Source: Bradyrhizobium australiense
Lineage (GTDB): Bacteria; Pseudomonadota; Alphaproteobacteria; Rhizobiales; Xanthobacteraceae
Assembly: GCF_013114825.1 (NCBI RefSeq)
Contig: NZ_JAAVLX010000002.1
Span: 248,001-312,000 of the forward strand
Reading direction: 5' to 3'
Length of the DNA stretch: 64,000 nucleotides
Shown: positions 27,267-35,323 of the stretch, one piece after another
Layout: each line of letters starts with the position of its first letter
Numbering within the stretch: the stretch's first letter is position 1
Position numbers and translations under genes: made by a program
Notes under the pieces: generated by a model
The model's database searches: none
What the model was told of the DNA's origin: nothing
The model's input: the letters and a program-made list of their open reading frames with translations, nothing else

Positions 27267-28022
27267 TCAGGCGCTGACCGAGAGCGATGCGGTGGCGCCG
27301 GACGAAATCGCCTTGGCCTCGCGCTGAATCATCCGCTCGATGAAATTGTAGGATGATGTCGCTGATGCGGATGAGCTTCCTGATGCCGGCGACGTCATCG
27401 TCACCTTCGATCCGTCCGCATAGGTCAGTGACGTCGTCACCGAACCGTCGCTGTTGGTGACGGAAGTGGTGGTGGCGCTCTGGCGCGCCTGCGAGAGTGG
27501 ATCGGAGTTCGATCCGCCAGCATCGCCGGAGCCGCTGTCAGCAGCATGATCATTATGATGCTTCCTGGTACCCTTCAGCGCCGATGCCAGCTCCTTGAGG
27601 CTGACCGAACCGTCGCCGTCCTTGTCGAGCTTGCCGAACACGCTGTCGGCTTGGGCGGCACTGTTGCCGTCGGCGCCGAGCGCCTCGAACTCCGATTTGC
27701 TGATCTTGCCGTCGCTGTCGCTGTCGACCTTGGCGAACCAATCCTTCAGCGAATTTGAGCGCATCGACAGCGACGATACATCCGAACTGGACTGGCTCTG
27801 TGCGTCGAGCAGCGCGCTCATGGTCTCCGGCGAGATCTGCGCACAACCGCCGCCGGATCCGGAACCCTGGCCGAGCGAGGCCGACGAGCTCGAGGACAAC
27901 AGATCGAAAGGGCTTGCAGCGTTCTGGCTGACGCCGGTGGATGCCGCAGACGACGATTTCGACGACGTCAGCGCCTTGAGAGCCTCGAAAGCCGATGACG
28001 CGGCGCCCAGAGCAAAGAACAT
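27267..28022 (-). CDS. EF-hand calcium-binding protein
   Basis: A 251-residue protein with a pair of EF-hands in the middle: DSDSDGKISKSEF near residue 98 and DKDGDGSVSLKEL near residue 132, each with acidic residues at the calcium-coordinating positions. The flanks are Ser/Ala/Gly-rich and probably disordered, and the C-terminus ends NFIERMIQREAKA. There is no obvious signal peptide, though the first residues (MFFALGAASSAFEAL) are mildly hydrophobic. ATG 28022 has GGAG upstream. It is convergent with the P1 peptidase gene. A role as calcium buffer or sensor is inference. Confidence 0.88.
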   Translation of the reverse strand: MFFALGAASSAFEALKALTSSKSSSAASTGVSQNAASPFDLLSSSSSASLGQGSGSGGGCAQISPETMSALLDAQSQSSSDVSSLSMRSNSLKDWFAKVDSDSDGKISKSEFEALGADGNSAAQADSVFGKLDKDGDGSVSLKELASALKGTRKHHNDHAADSGSGDAGGSNSDPLSQARQSATTTSVTNSDGSVTTSLTYADGSKVTMTSPASGSSSASATSSYNFIERMIQREAKAISSGATASLSVSA

Positions 28023-28276
28023 GGCGGAACTCCAACAATGCCGCGTGGATAGCGGCCGACTGCTCGTGTTCCGCTTTCCTGAGCAAGTGCCGTGCCATCA
28101 AGAAAAACCCAATAAAGCCGGGCTTTCCCGCATCCCTTCCGGTCCGGCGAAGTCGGCAATAGCTGCCCGCCGCGGCAGATTTTTCCGCCCACAGCAGAGG
28201 TCGTCGGCCGCATTGCCCCCGGCCGTACTGCATGTTACGCGGGGCCGTTCCGCCCTCTCGCATCGGGAAAGCGCAC

Positions 28277-28978
28277 ATGTCCCAGCAATTTGCGTCGCGT
28301 CCCCTCGTCATAGCGCCATCGATCCTGGCGGCGGATTTCGCCAAGCTCGGCGAGGAAGTCCGCGCCGTCGACGCCGCCGGTGCCGACTGGATCCATCTCG
28401 ACGTGATGGACGGGCATTTCGTACCGAACATTTCCTACGGCCCGGACGTCATCAAGGCGATGCGCCCGCACACCAAGAAGATTTTCGACGCGCATCTGAT
28501 GATCTCGCCCTGCGATCCCTATCTCGAGGCGTTCGCAAAAGCCGGCTGCGATCACATCACCGTCCATGCCGAGGCCGGCCCGCATCTGCATCGCTCGCTG
28601 CAGGCAATCCGCGCGCTCGGCAAGAAGGCCGGCGTCTCGCTCAACCCGGGCACGCCGGCGAGCGCGATCGAATATGTCATCGACCTGATCGACCTGGTGC
28701 TGGTGATGTCGGTCAACCCCGGCTTCGGCGGCCAGGCTTTCATCAAATCCGCGCTCGGCAAGGTCAGCGATGTCAGGGCGATGACGGCGGGCCGTCCGAT
28801 CGACATCGAGGTCGATGGCGGCGTCGCCCCAGATGTCGCCGGCCAGTTGGCTGCCGCCGGTGCCAATGCGCTGGTCGCGGGCTCCGCGGTGTTCAAGGGC
28901 GGCACCGTGGAAGCCTACAGGACCAACATCTCCGCGATCCGTAACGCGGCCGCGCTGGCGCGCGGCGAAGCGATCTAG
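28277..28978 (+). CDS. rpe: ribulose-phosphate 3-epimerase
   Basis: A 233-residue TIM-barrel enzyme interconverting ribulose 5-phosphate and xylulose 5-phosphate in the pentose phosphate and Calvin cycles. Family motifs are [45 protein letters not shown] and the phosphate-binding [10 protein letters not shown]. The catalytic aspartates and metal-site histidines are present. ATG 28277 is favoured over the earlier TTG of the longer frame. It is a single gene with no cbb neighbours, so a housekeeping role is likely. Confidence 0.95.
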   Translation: MSQQFASRPLVIAPSILAADFAKLGEEVRAVDAAGADWIHLDVMDGHFVPNISYGPDVIKAMRPHTKKIFDAHLMISPCDPYLEAFAKAGCDHITVHAEAGPHLHRSLQAIRALGKKAGVSLNPGTPASAIEYVIDLIDLVLVMSVNPGFGGQAFIKSALGKVSDVRAMTAGRPIDIEVDGGVAPDVAGQLAAAGANALVAGSAVFKGGTVEAYRTNISAIRNAAALARGEAI

Positions 28979-29176
28979 CCACAGGTCATCCTGCCTTCGC
29001 ATGCGTTCGCAGGGACGACGGCGATGTCGTCGAAACACTTAAGGGGGCGACAGGAAAGCCACACTGGGCGTGCGGCAGGTCATGGAACCCGAAAGTCCAT
29101 GCTCCGGCCACAAAACTTCACGCATCTCGCCATAAAAGCCGACCAGCATCCCGCCTTTCATGGACGGGACGAAAAT

Positions 29177-29557
29177 ATGATCAAGGCCTTCACCACAGCC
29201 GCAATGCTCCTGGTACTCGCGCCCTCTGCCGCGCTTGCGCAGCGCGCAGGCGATGCGGCCCTCGGCGCGGTGGCCGGCGCCGTCGTGCTGGGCCCGGTCG
29301 GAGCCGTGGCCGGCGCCTTCGTCGGCTATACGGCAGGGCCTTCGATCTCGCGCTCGTGGGGACTGGAAGGCTCGCGGTCGTCACGGCACCGCAGGCACTC
29401 TTCAAGGGACAGCGTGCGAGGCGCCAGGGCGGAAGTCGTAGGCGCCACATCCAATTCTGCAGGCCAGGCCGAACGTAGTGGCCGTGTCACCAGTTATCCC
29501 GTGCCGAACCCGCCACGCTCCGCCACAACGCTGCCGCCCGTGCAGCCCCTCGATTGA
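29177..29557 (+). CDS. secreted glycine-zipper small protein
   Basis: A 126-residue protein. A signal peptide MIKAFTTAAMLLVLAPSAALAQ is followed by a glycine-zipper segment (GDAALGAVAGAVVLGPVGAV then AGAFVGYTAG), as in small envelope proteins that insert into or span the outer membrane. The rest is basic, Ser/Arg-rich and ends in PPVQPLD. ATG 29177 is preceded by GGGACG; the longer frame to 29024 has no signal peptide at its start. No family with known function is recognised. The 198 bases between rpe and this gene hold nothing clear. Confidence 0.7.
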   Translation: MIKAFTTAAMLLVLAPSAALAQRAGDAALGAVAGAVVLGPVGAVAGAFVGYTAGPSISRSWGLEGSRSSRHRRHSSRDSVRGARAEVVGATSNSAGQAERSGRVTSYPVPNPPRSATTLPPVQPLD

Positions 29558-29582
29558 GGGCACGCGCCGCCTCATCGCGGCG

Positions 29583-31013
29583 CTACCCCTTGCCGCCGTC
29601 CTGCACCGGCGCCAAAGCCAGCCGCGGCGGGCGCACAACGGTGACGGTGCATGCGGCCTCGGCCGCGATCTTGGCCGAGACGCTGCCTAGCAACGTCCGC
29701 AGCATCGAATTCTGCCGCGCGCCGATCACGATGTGATCGACATGATTGACGGCAGTGAATTCCAGGATCGCGGCGGCGGGATCGATCGCTTCCAGCACGT
29801 GCACCGTGAGCCGGCTTTCGTCGAGCCCAAGCGGCTGCGCCCAATGGCGCAGCGCGACCATGCGGTCGATATGCTTGTTGTTGCCCTGTTCGTCCAGCGT
29901 CCTGTCGATGGTGATGCGGCCGAGCTTGAGCACGTTCAGGCAGGCGAGCCGCGCCGACGGCAATGTTGAGAGTAGCTGTGCGGCGGCCCGGCGCAGGCAT
30001 TCGTTGAGCGCCCCCGACCCCTCCTCGGTATCGATCGCAACGACCACGATCGGTCCCGAAGCGAGTTGCGCCGCGACGTCGGATTTCGGCTTCGGCTGCG
30101 TCAGGCCGCGGTTGAAGCGGCGGCGCCAGACCGTGCTGAGCGGGTCACGCTGCAGCCGCTCTGAGCGCGCCGTCAGCTTGACCTGGTCGGGATGGGCCAG
30201 CTCGAACGCCAGTTGGGAAGCCGTTGGATGACGCCAGACCGGCTCGATCTCGAGGCAGCGCAGCACGATTTCCTGCAGCCAGGGCGGGTAATCGGGCTTG
30301 AGCTTGCGCGGCGGATAGGGATCGCGCCACAGCCTTCGCCGCATACCGCGCAGCGTTTCGCTCTCGCCGAACGGCCGCACCCCGGTGGTGAAGAAATACA
30401 ACAGCACGCCGAGCGAAAACAGATCGCTGCGCGGATCGTCGCGGACGCCGAGCAGGCGCTCCGGCGCCATGTAGGGCGCGGTCCCGTAGGGCAGACGAAA
30501 TTCTTCCTGCAGCAAATCAGGCAATTGGTTGTGATGCGACAATCCGAAATCGATCAGCACACATTCGCCGGATGGACGAAACATGATGCTGCTCGGCTTG
30601 ACGTCGTGGTGAATGACGTTCTGCCGATGCAGGTCGGCCAGCGCGGTGGCGATCTTTCCCCCGATCACCCTCGCCTCTTCGTAAGCGGCCGGCAGCTTCT
30701 CGATCCGGCTGTAGAGCGTGTTGCCGGGAATGCGCTCCATGACGACATAGGGCTGCCGGTCGAAATCGCCGGCGCCGAAACAGCCCGGCACGTGCGGGCC
30801 CGCCAACCGCGGCAGAATCATCTGCTCCATCTCGAAGCTGACGATGGCCGCCGGATCCTCGCCCTCGGCAACCCGCGGGATCTTCATCAACAGCGGCACG
30901 GTGATGCCGGGATGGGTCACCGTCCACAGCGTCGCCATGCCGCCCTGGTGGACGCACTCCCCGACCGTGAAGCCGTCGAGCTCCGCACCCGGCGCGATGG
31001 CGGGCTTCGCCAT
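29583..31013 (-). CDS. Ser/Thr protein kinase fused to universal stress protein domain
   Basis: A 476-residue soluble protein. The Hanks-type kinase domain (about 12-290) has the glycine loop VHQGGMATLW, the ATP lysine K44, the catalytic HHDVKP with D137, DFG at 155-157, and APYMAPE. The position normally held by the metal-binding Asn in HRDxKPxN is Ser142. A UspA-like domain follows (about 325-476) with the VDHIVIGARQNSMLRTLLGS type nucleotide loop. The kinase could respond to ATP or stress signals through the Usp half (inference). ATG 31013 follows GGGAGG; five bases separate it from the metallophosphoesterase stop, so kinase and phosphatase genes are co-transcribed. Confidence 0.9.
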   Translation of the reverse strand: MAKPAIAPGAELDGFTVGECVHQGGMATLWTVTHPGITVPLLMKIPRVAEGEDPAAIVSFEMEQMILPRLAGPHVPGCFGAGDFDRQPYVVMERIPGNTLYSRIEKLPAAYEEARVIGGKIATALADLHRQNVIHHDVKPSSIMFRPSGECVLIDFGLSHHNQLPDLLQEEFRLPYGTAPYMAPERLLGVRDDPRSDLFSLGVLLYFFTTGVRPFGESETLRGMRRRLWRDPYPPRKLKPDYPPWLQEIVLRCLEIEPVWRHPTASQLAFELAHPDQVKLTARSERLQRDPLSTVWRRRFNRGLTQPKPKSDVAAQLASGPIVVVAIDTEEGSGALNECLRRAAAQLLSTLPSARLACLNVLKLGRITIDRTLDEQGNNKHIDRMVALRHWAQPLGLDESRLTVHVLEAIDPAAAILEFTAVNHVDHIVIGARQNSMLRTLLGSVSAKIAAEAACTVTVVRPPRLALAPVQDGGKG

Positions 31014-31018
31014 TCCCC

Positions 31019-31759
31019 TCACCTCCCGACCAGCAGGCGATCGGCCAGCCAATGCGGCAGGCCGTTGGCGCGGATCCGGCTAGCTGCGGCCTGCACATCG
31101 TAAGGCACGCGGCAATAGGTGATCTCGCGAGAGGTGGTATCAAGCATCGCAAACGCCGCCGCGGGGTCGCCGTCGCGCGGCTGCCCGACCGAACCAAGAA
31201 CGACGAGCCAGCGCCGGCCGCCGAGCAATTGCACCGGGACGTCTGTTGTCGGAATGAAGCTTGTCATCTTCGCCGCCGACGACATCGAATAGAGCGCCGG
31301 CCGATGGATGTGTCCGCAGAACGTGATATGGGCATCGGTGGCCTCGATGCTGCGCGCGGCATCCGGCGTGTCGCGCACATAGTGCCATCGCGCCGGGTGC
31401 GAGGCTTCGGAGTGCACGTAGAGGCGATTGTCGTCGCGGAGCGTCAGCGGCAACTCCGCCAGAAAACGCCGCTGCGGCGCGCTCAGCCTGCCGCGCGTCC
31501 ACTCGATCGCGGCTTGGGCCACGGCATTCATGCTTTCCGACGGGGTGCTGACGGCGTGGTCGTGGTTACCGATGACGGCAATCGCGCCATCATCGACGAG
31601 GCCCATCATCGTATCGACCGCCCATTCCGGATCGGCGCCGTAGCCTACGATATCGCCGAGGCAGATGATCCGCTCCGCGCCGCGGGCACGCGCGAAATCG
31701 AGACACGCGCTGAACGCCTGCCGGTTGGCATGGATATCGGCAAAGATGGCAAGACGCAC
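31019..31759 (-). CDS. metallophosphoesterase
   Basis: A 246-residue calcineurin-like phosphoesterase of the YfcE/MJ0936-type. The dinuclear metal motifs are intact: FADIHAN (DxH), GDIVGYGADPE (GDxVGYG), GNHDHAV (GNHD) and CGHIHRPAL (GHxH). The start is GTG 31759 with GGAGG ten bases upstream; the earlier ATG of the longer frame adds 93 unrelated residues. It is the first gene of the operon with the kinase-Usp gene. The substrate is unknown; protein or nucleotide phosphates are both possible. Confidence 0.9.
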   Translation of the reverse strand: MRLAIFADIHANRQAFSACLDFARARGAERIICLGDIVGYGADPEWAVDTMMGLVDDGAIAVIGNHDHAVSTPSESMNAVAQAAIEWTRGRLSAPQRRFLAELPLTLRDDNRLYVHSEASHPARWHYVRDTPDAARSIEATDAHITFCGHIHRPALYSMSSAAKMTSFIPTTDVPVQLLGGRRWLVVLGSVGQPRDGDPAAAFAMLDTTSREITYCRVPYDVQAAASRIRANGLPHWLADRLLVGR

Positions 31760-31889
31760 GTTTCCTCCGCATCCATCATCGCGCCCGTGCCTGCGCCCGT
31801 GTTGAGGGATATCAAACAACAGCCGCTTGTGACGTGCAATCAGGCCGGGTGCGCCTGCTGCCCTGTCAGGCTGATCCGATCGAGCGGCC

Positions 31890-33098
31890 CTACTCCTCTG
31901 GGAGCGAATGCTCGAGGAAAAAACGAAGCATTTCCCTTGTTGCGTCCGGTCCTCGCGGATCAGTGTAGGAGCCCGCAGCGCTGCCTCCGGACCATGCGTG
32001 TCCGGCTCCGTGAATATTCCAGTGCTCCAACATTGCACGTCCGCTCGCGTCGCTCAGGATCGTTCGGGTATAGGCATGCCCTCCGGGTACTTGCCCGCGA
32101 TGCACCTTTTTTTGTGTGCTGATCGTTCTCACGGACTGCTCAAGAATTTGACCGCCGTTGTTTGGATGAACGGTAGTGTCGCGATCGCCGTGAAAAACAA
32201 TGGTCGGAACGGGTGTCCGGCCACCTGAAATGACCTTGTGATCGGAGCCGCCGTGTCGCATCGCGACAAGCGCAGAGGGAAGATCCGTGGCAACCCCGCA
32301 CGCGAGGCCAGAATGTATACCGATTGCCGCGTACAGATCGTCGTATGTTGCTCCCATGACAGCCGCGGCGGCGGCTCCGGCCGACAGCCCACCAACGTAG
32401 ATGCGCTTTCGATCAACTGAGTAGTCGCGCATGATTTGGCGAGTAATACCCGCGATAAGTGAGGGTTCACCTCTGCCTCGCTGCTGGTCGGCTGTGCGAA
32501 ACCAGTTCCAGCATTTCGCCTGGTTGGCCTGGCTGGGCTGAGCAGGATAGACCACGAAGCAATCCTGTTCCTCGGCGATAAAGTTCATCCTCGTACCGGC
32601 GGCGAAATCATCCGGCGACTGGGTACAGCCGTGAAGCATGACGACCAAAGGAAGCGGTCGTTCCTGATAGCGGCTCGGGATGAAAAGCCTGTAGGCACGA
32701 CTTCCCGCGGGACTGCTGTACATGCCTTCGATGAACCGGGCGCCCTCCGGCACGATGTCCGGCGTGGACGGCGGGGCGCGCTTAATCACACCTCGCAGTC
32801 CGATCCCGGAGCGCCCCTTTTTGCTATCCAGTAACGCCCGGTGCGCGCCCGGTTGCGCGGAATTTGCTTGCCTTGATTGAGGATGACTATCCGTCTCCTC
32901 AATAGGATTGGCCTTCGCCTCAATGATTAGCGGTTCGCGTTCTGTAAGGGCGATATGACTGCCGGTACGCGATCGCGCGTCTGCAGCACTCTCACCGCGA
33001 AGCATGCGCTGAAGGAGCCCAGTAGCCTCAACGAGTTGGCCCGCGCGCGTGAGGCGTGTCGCCTCCCGAATGATGTCCTGGTTCAGCATCGCCTTCAC
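31890..33098 (-). CDS. PHB depolymerase family esterase
   Basis: A 402-residue esterase of the poly(3-hydroxybutyrate) depolymerase-like family (feruloyl-esterase/LpqC-like). The core has LVVMLHGCTQSPDDFAAGT near residue 150 (oxyanion region) and the nucleophile IYVGGLSAGAAAA (G-L-S-A-G), with a C-terminal GAGHAWSGG histidine. The N-terminal ~120 residues are a variable, partly disordered extension, with no signal peptide seen, so an intracellular or cell-bound role is possible. GTG 33098 overlaps the TGA of the CopG gene (GTGA). The alternative ATG is 33089. True PHB activity cannot be inferred from sequence. Confidence 0.88.
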   Translation of the reverse strand: MKAMLNQDIIREATRLTRAGQLVEATGLLQRMLRGESAADARSRTGSHIALTEREPLIIEAKANPIEETDSHPQSRQANSAQPGAHRALLDSKKGRSGIGLRGVIKRAPPSTPDIVPEGARFIEGMYSSPAGSRAYRLFIPSRYQERPLPLVVMLHGCTQSPDDFAAGTRMNFIAEEQDCFVVYPAQPSQANQAKCWNWFRTADQQRGRGEPSLIAGITRQIMRDYSVDRKRIYVGGLSAGAAAAAVMGATYDDLYAAIGIHSGLACGVATDLPSALVAMRHGGSDHKVISGGRTPVPTIVFHGDRDTTVHPNNGGQILEQSVRTISTQKKVHRGQVPGGHAYTRTILSDASGRAMLEHWNIHGAGHAWSGGSAAGSYTDPRGPDATREMLRFFLEHSLPEE

Positions 33099-33511
33099 CG
33101 TATCCTGTCGGCGAGGGCGGCCTTGACCGCCGGACTGGCGTGCAATGCCCCCAGCACGGAGACTGAGGCAATGGTCGCGCGAGCGAGCTCGGGCGTGACG
33201 TCTTGGGAGATGCTGGCAAGGCCCAGAACATTGATGTGCAGCGTCTCGCCGGCTCGCTGCACCGCTTCGAGATCCTCGCGCGTGTAGTTTCGCAGTCCGA
33301 GGTCCAGACTTTTCCGGGCCGTTGACTGCCTTACTACGTCGGCGTGACGTTCGAGCTGGTTCCTGACCGCCGTACGGATGAAATCGGTACGGTTAGAGTA
33401 GAACCCTTCCTGAACCATTAGATCGACGTGACCAAGGTCGACATAGCCAAGATTGATCGTGATTTTTTCTGTTTCAGGTGGCTTCGGTCGAAGTTCCCGT
33501 ACATTACTCAT
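33095..33511 (-). CDS. CopG-type ribbon-helix-helix protein
   Basis: A 138-residue protein with an N-terminal ribbon-helix-helix: KITINLGYVDLGHVDLMVQE forms the strand and first helix and YSNRTDFIRTAVRNQLERH the second, typical of CopG/NikR-like regulators. The C-terminal half (about 75-138) is helical and unrecognised. ATG 33511 follows GGGAGA. It is translationally coupled to the esterase gene downstream, suggesting autoregulation of the pair. It is not followed by a RelE/ParE-like toxin, so it is probably not a classic antitoxin. Confidence 0.82.
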   Translation of the reverse strand: MSNVRELRPKPPETEKITINLGYVDLGHVDLMVQEGFYSNRTDFIRTAVRNQLERHADVVRQSTARKSLDLGLRNYTREDLEAVQRAGETLHINVLGLASISQDVTPELARATIASVSVLGALHASPAVKAALADRIR

Positions 33512-33688
33512 CACGAATTTCTCCCATACATATAAACCATCTGATTGGATGGCATATGGATGGCTCCACGCTGAGTTCAAGGGTCCCCCACCTGGAAAGT
33601 GGGTTTTTATTCTGACATTCGTCGGGGACATCGACTGCGTCCTGTCTCAGACCTCGCCTCGCGAGGATCGGCCCACGAGAAAAGCGAT

Positions 33689-33706
33689 GGCCCGCCGAAG
33701 CGGGCC
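33689..33706 (-). terminator. probable intrinsic terminator of the TetR operon
   Basis: GGCCCGC/GCGGGCC forms a 7-bp stem with a CGAA (TTCG on the minus strand) tetraloop. On the minus strand it is followed by ATCGCTTTT, a weak U-tract, about 70 bases past the TetR stop. Confidence 0.55.
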
Positions 33707-33774
33707 CCCAAGATCAGACATCACGTCTCACGGGACAAAGAGCTTGGCCTTACAACTCGGTTTCAGAAGGATCG

Positions 33775-34371
33775 TCACCGCTTGCGCGGCGCTTCCAGCC
33801 CCTTGAGCAGCAGTGCGAGCAGCGCGTCGATCCGCGCCGGGGCACCCGGCTCGTTCCATTCCTCGGCATGCGCTGGATGATGGAAGCGGCTGGTGGCGTC
33901 GAAAATGGCGCGCGCGGTCGCCTTGACGTCGGCGACCTGGAACGCGCCCTGCTTCACGCCATCGGACAGGATCAGGGCAATCTGATCGACCAGACAGTCC
34001 TTGTGGCAGTTCACGGCCTTGCAGGCCTCGCGCGCCAGCGTAAGGTAGGTCGCAAACATCTCGGGATCGTCGCCGAGCCGCTTGTGCTTGATCGAAAACA
34101 TCGTGCGCAGCCATTTGTCCAGCCGCGCCGGCGCCGGGCCGGCGCTTTCAGCGATTTTCAGCAGCGGCGCGCTCAGACGGTCGAGCCAGCGCTTTGCCAC
34201 GGCCTCGCGCAGCGAGGCCTTGCTGGGGAAATGGCGGTAGACGCTGCCGTGGCTGACGTCCAATGCGCGAGCGACATCCACCACCGTTGCCTTGGCGAGC
34301 CCATAGCGGCGCAAAACGTCCTCGGTAACCTCCAGAATCCGTTCGGGGGTTAGAACCACGACTTCGTTCAT
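33775..34371 (-). CDS. TetR family transcriptional regulator
   Basis: A 198-residue TetR-type repressor. The helix-turn-helix is near residues 25-55: VVDVARALDVSHGSVYRHFP with the conserved YRHFPSKASL end. The C-terminal ligand domain contains CKAVNCHKDC, which could bind metal or react with electrophiles (speculative). Start ATG 34371. The likely promoter with an overlapping palindromic operator lies about 280 bases upstream (34629-34668), with a 37-codon gene between, so the regulator probably represses its own short operon. Confidence 0.92.
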   Translation of the reverse strand: MNEVVVLTPERILEVTEDVLRRYGLAKATVVDVARALDVSHGSVYRHFPSKASLREAVAKRWLDRLSAPLLKIAESAGPAPARLDKWLRTMFSIKHKRLGDDPEMFATYLTLAREACKAVNCHKDCLVDQIALILSDGVKQGAFQVADVKATARAIFDATSRFHHPAHAEEWNEPGAPARIDALLALLLKGLEAPRKR

Positions 34372-34446
34372 GCGCGCACCTGCGAAACGATGGGACGGGT
34401 GGTCATCTAATCCCCCTTGTAATTCCCTTGTAATCCCTTTGGCGGA

Positions 34447-34560
34447 TTAATGTTTCACCGGTTCCAGCCGCTCGGCCTGGGCGGCCAGATGGCGGGCGAC
34501 GCTCTGGTTGAGCCAGCGCTGGATTTGGGCGGTGAGATGAATGAGATGGGTCGTCATGGC
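34447..34560 (-). CDS. small 37-residue protein upstream of tetR
   Basis: A short frame (MTTHLIHLTAQIQRWLNQSV...EPVKH) with ATG 34560 preceded by AAGGA at good distance. It predicts a single amphipathic helix with no transmembrane segment. It lies between the operator/promoter and tetR on the same strand, with a gap of 75 bases to tetR. It may be a leader peptide or small effector controlled by the regulator. No family was recognised. Confidence 0.55.
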   Translation of the reverse strand, partial: AMTTHLIHLTAQIQRWLNQSVARHLAAQAERLEPVKH

Positions 34561-34628
34561 GTAGTCCTTTGCAAGTACCCGGCTCAAACCAACGAGCCGG
34601 GGGACACCCAATACCGGCGTCGGCAATG

Positions 34629-34658
34629 GATATAGCATGTCTTGCTGACAGATTTCAA
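34629..34658 (-). promoter_or_regulatory. sigma-70-type promoter of the small gene-tetR operon
   Basis: On the minus strand TTGAAA (34658-34653) is separated by 18 bases from TATATC (34634-34629), close to the consensus -35 and -10. The start codon at 34560 would lie about 60 bases downstream of the transcription start. The -35 is within the operator palindrome. Confidence 0.72.
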
Positions 34659-34668
34659 TATCTGTCAG
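34645..34668. promoter_or_regulatory. palindromic operator, likely TetR-binding
   Basis: Perfect 9-bp arms CTGACAGAT and ATCTGTCAG flank a six-base spacer. The palindrome covers the -35 element of the tetR operon promoter, the expected place for steric repression by the TetR protein encoded downstream. Confidence 0.82.
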
Positions 34669-34714
34669 TCAATAACCCGTGATTGACCGGTCTCCCGAGG
34701 TCCCCCTCCGGGGC

Positions 34715-35323
34715 CTACTGCTCGTCCTTGGGCGGCATCCGCGGCGGGAGCAGCGGGGTAAATGATACCCCGTCGCCATCGCGGGGCGCCGCGACCAATC
34801 CCCCGCCGGTCGAGGGATCACCGCCCGAAGTGTCCATGATCATGCCAGGCGTGATGTACTCCCGGGCGGCCTGGAGCAGGCTGCCCCCGCCATCGCCGAA
34901 ATCGGCGGCGCGGCCGCCCTGGGGTCGGCCGGCGGCGATCTCACCGGCCGCCTTGTCGGTCTTTTGCGCGAGTTTGTCGCTGTAGGGAATGCGGAACGCG
35001 CGGGGCACGCCGCTCGGCCGATTGCCGTCATCGAGCGCCTCGACCCAGAGATAGATCGAGCCCGGATCGCCCTCCAGAGAGTGCGGCTCCACGATACGGG
35101 CCTGCAACAGCTTGAAGCTTGCGGGCAGCCTGTCGACGCTGGCCCAACCCAACAGGCTGCGCACGCCGACAAAACTCGCAATGTAGAACGCGCTCGTTAC
35201 CACCACGGCGACCGCCTTGGCCGACCAGGGCACGCGCGCATAGACCAGGACAATCAGCAACAGCGCGCCGATCAGCGCATAGCCGAGAGAAAGCGTGAGG
35301 ACGACCGATTGCAGGTTACTCAC
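34715..35323 (-). CDS. uncharacterised membrane protein, third gene of the TolQ-like operon
   Basis: A 202-residue protein with two N-terminal hydrophobic segments (SVVLTLSLGYALIGALLLIVL near 5-26 and VAVVVTSAFYIASFVGVRSLL near 37-57), a soluble domain containing GSIYLWVEALDD, and a long Gly/Pro/Asp-rich C-terminal tail that is probably disordered. I start at GTG 35323, which overlaps the upstream stop by eight bases; the ATG at 35377 lies inside the upstream gene. No family is recognised. Its tight coupling suggests it is a structural partner of the channel protein two genes upstream. Confidence 0.75.
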   Translation of the reverse strand: MSNLQSVVLTLSLGYALIGALLLIVLVYARVPWSAKAVAVVVTSAFYIASFVGVRSLLGWASVDRLPASFKLLQARIVEPHSLEGDPGSIYLWVEALDDGNRPSGVPRAFRIPYSDKLAQKTDKAAGEIAAGRPQGGRAADFGDGGGSLLQAAREYITPGMIMDTSGGDPSTGGGLVAAPRDGDGVSFTPLLPPRMPPKDEQ

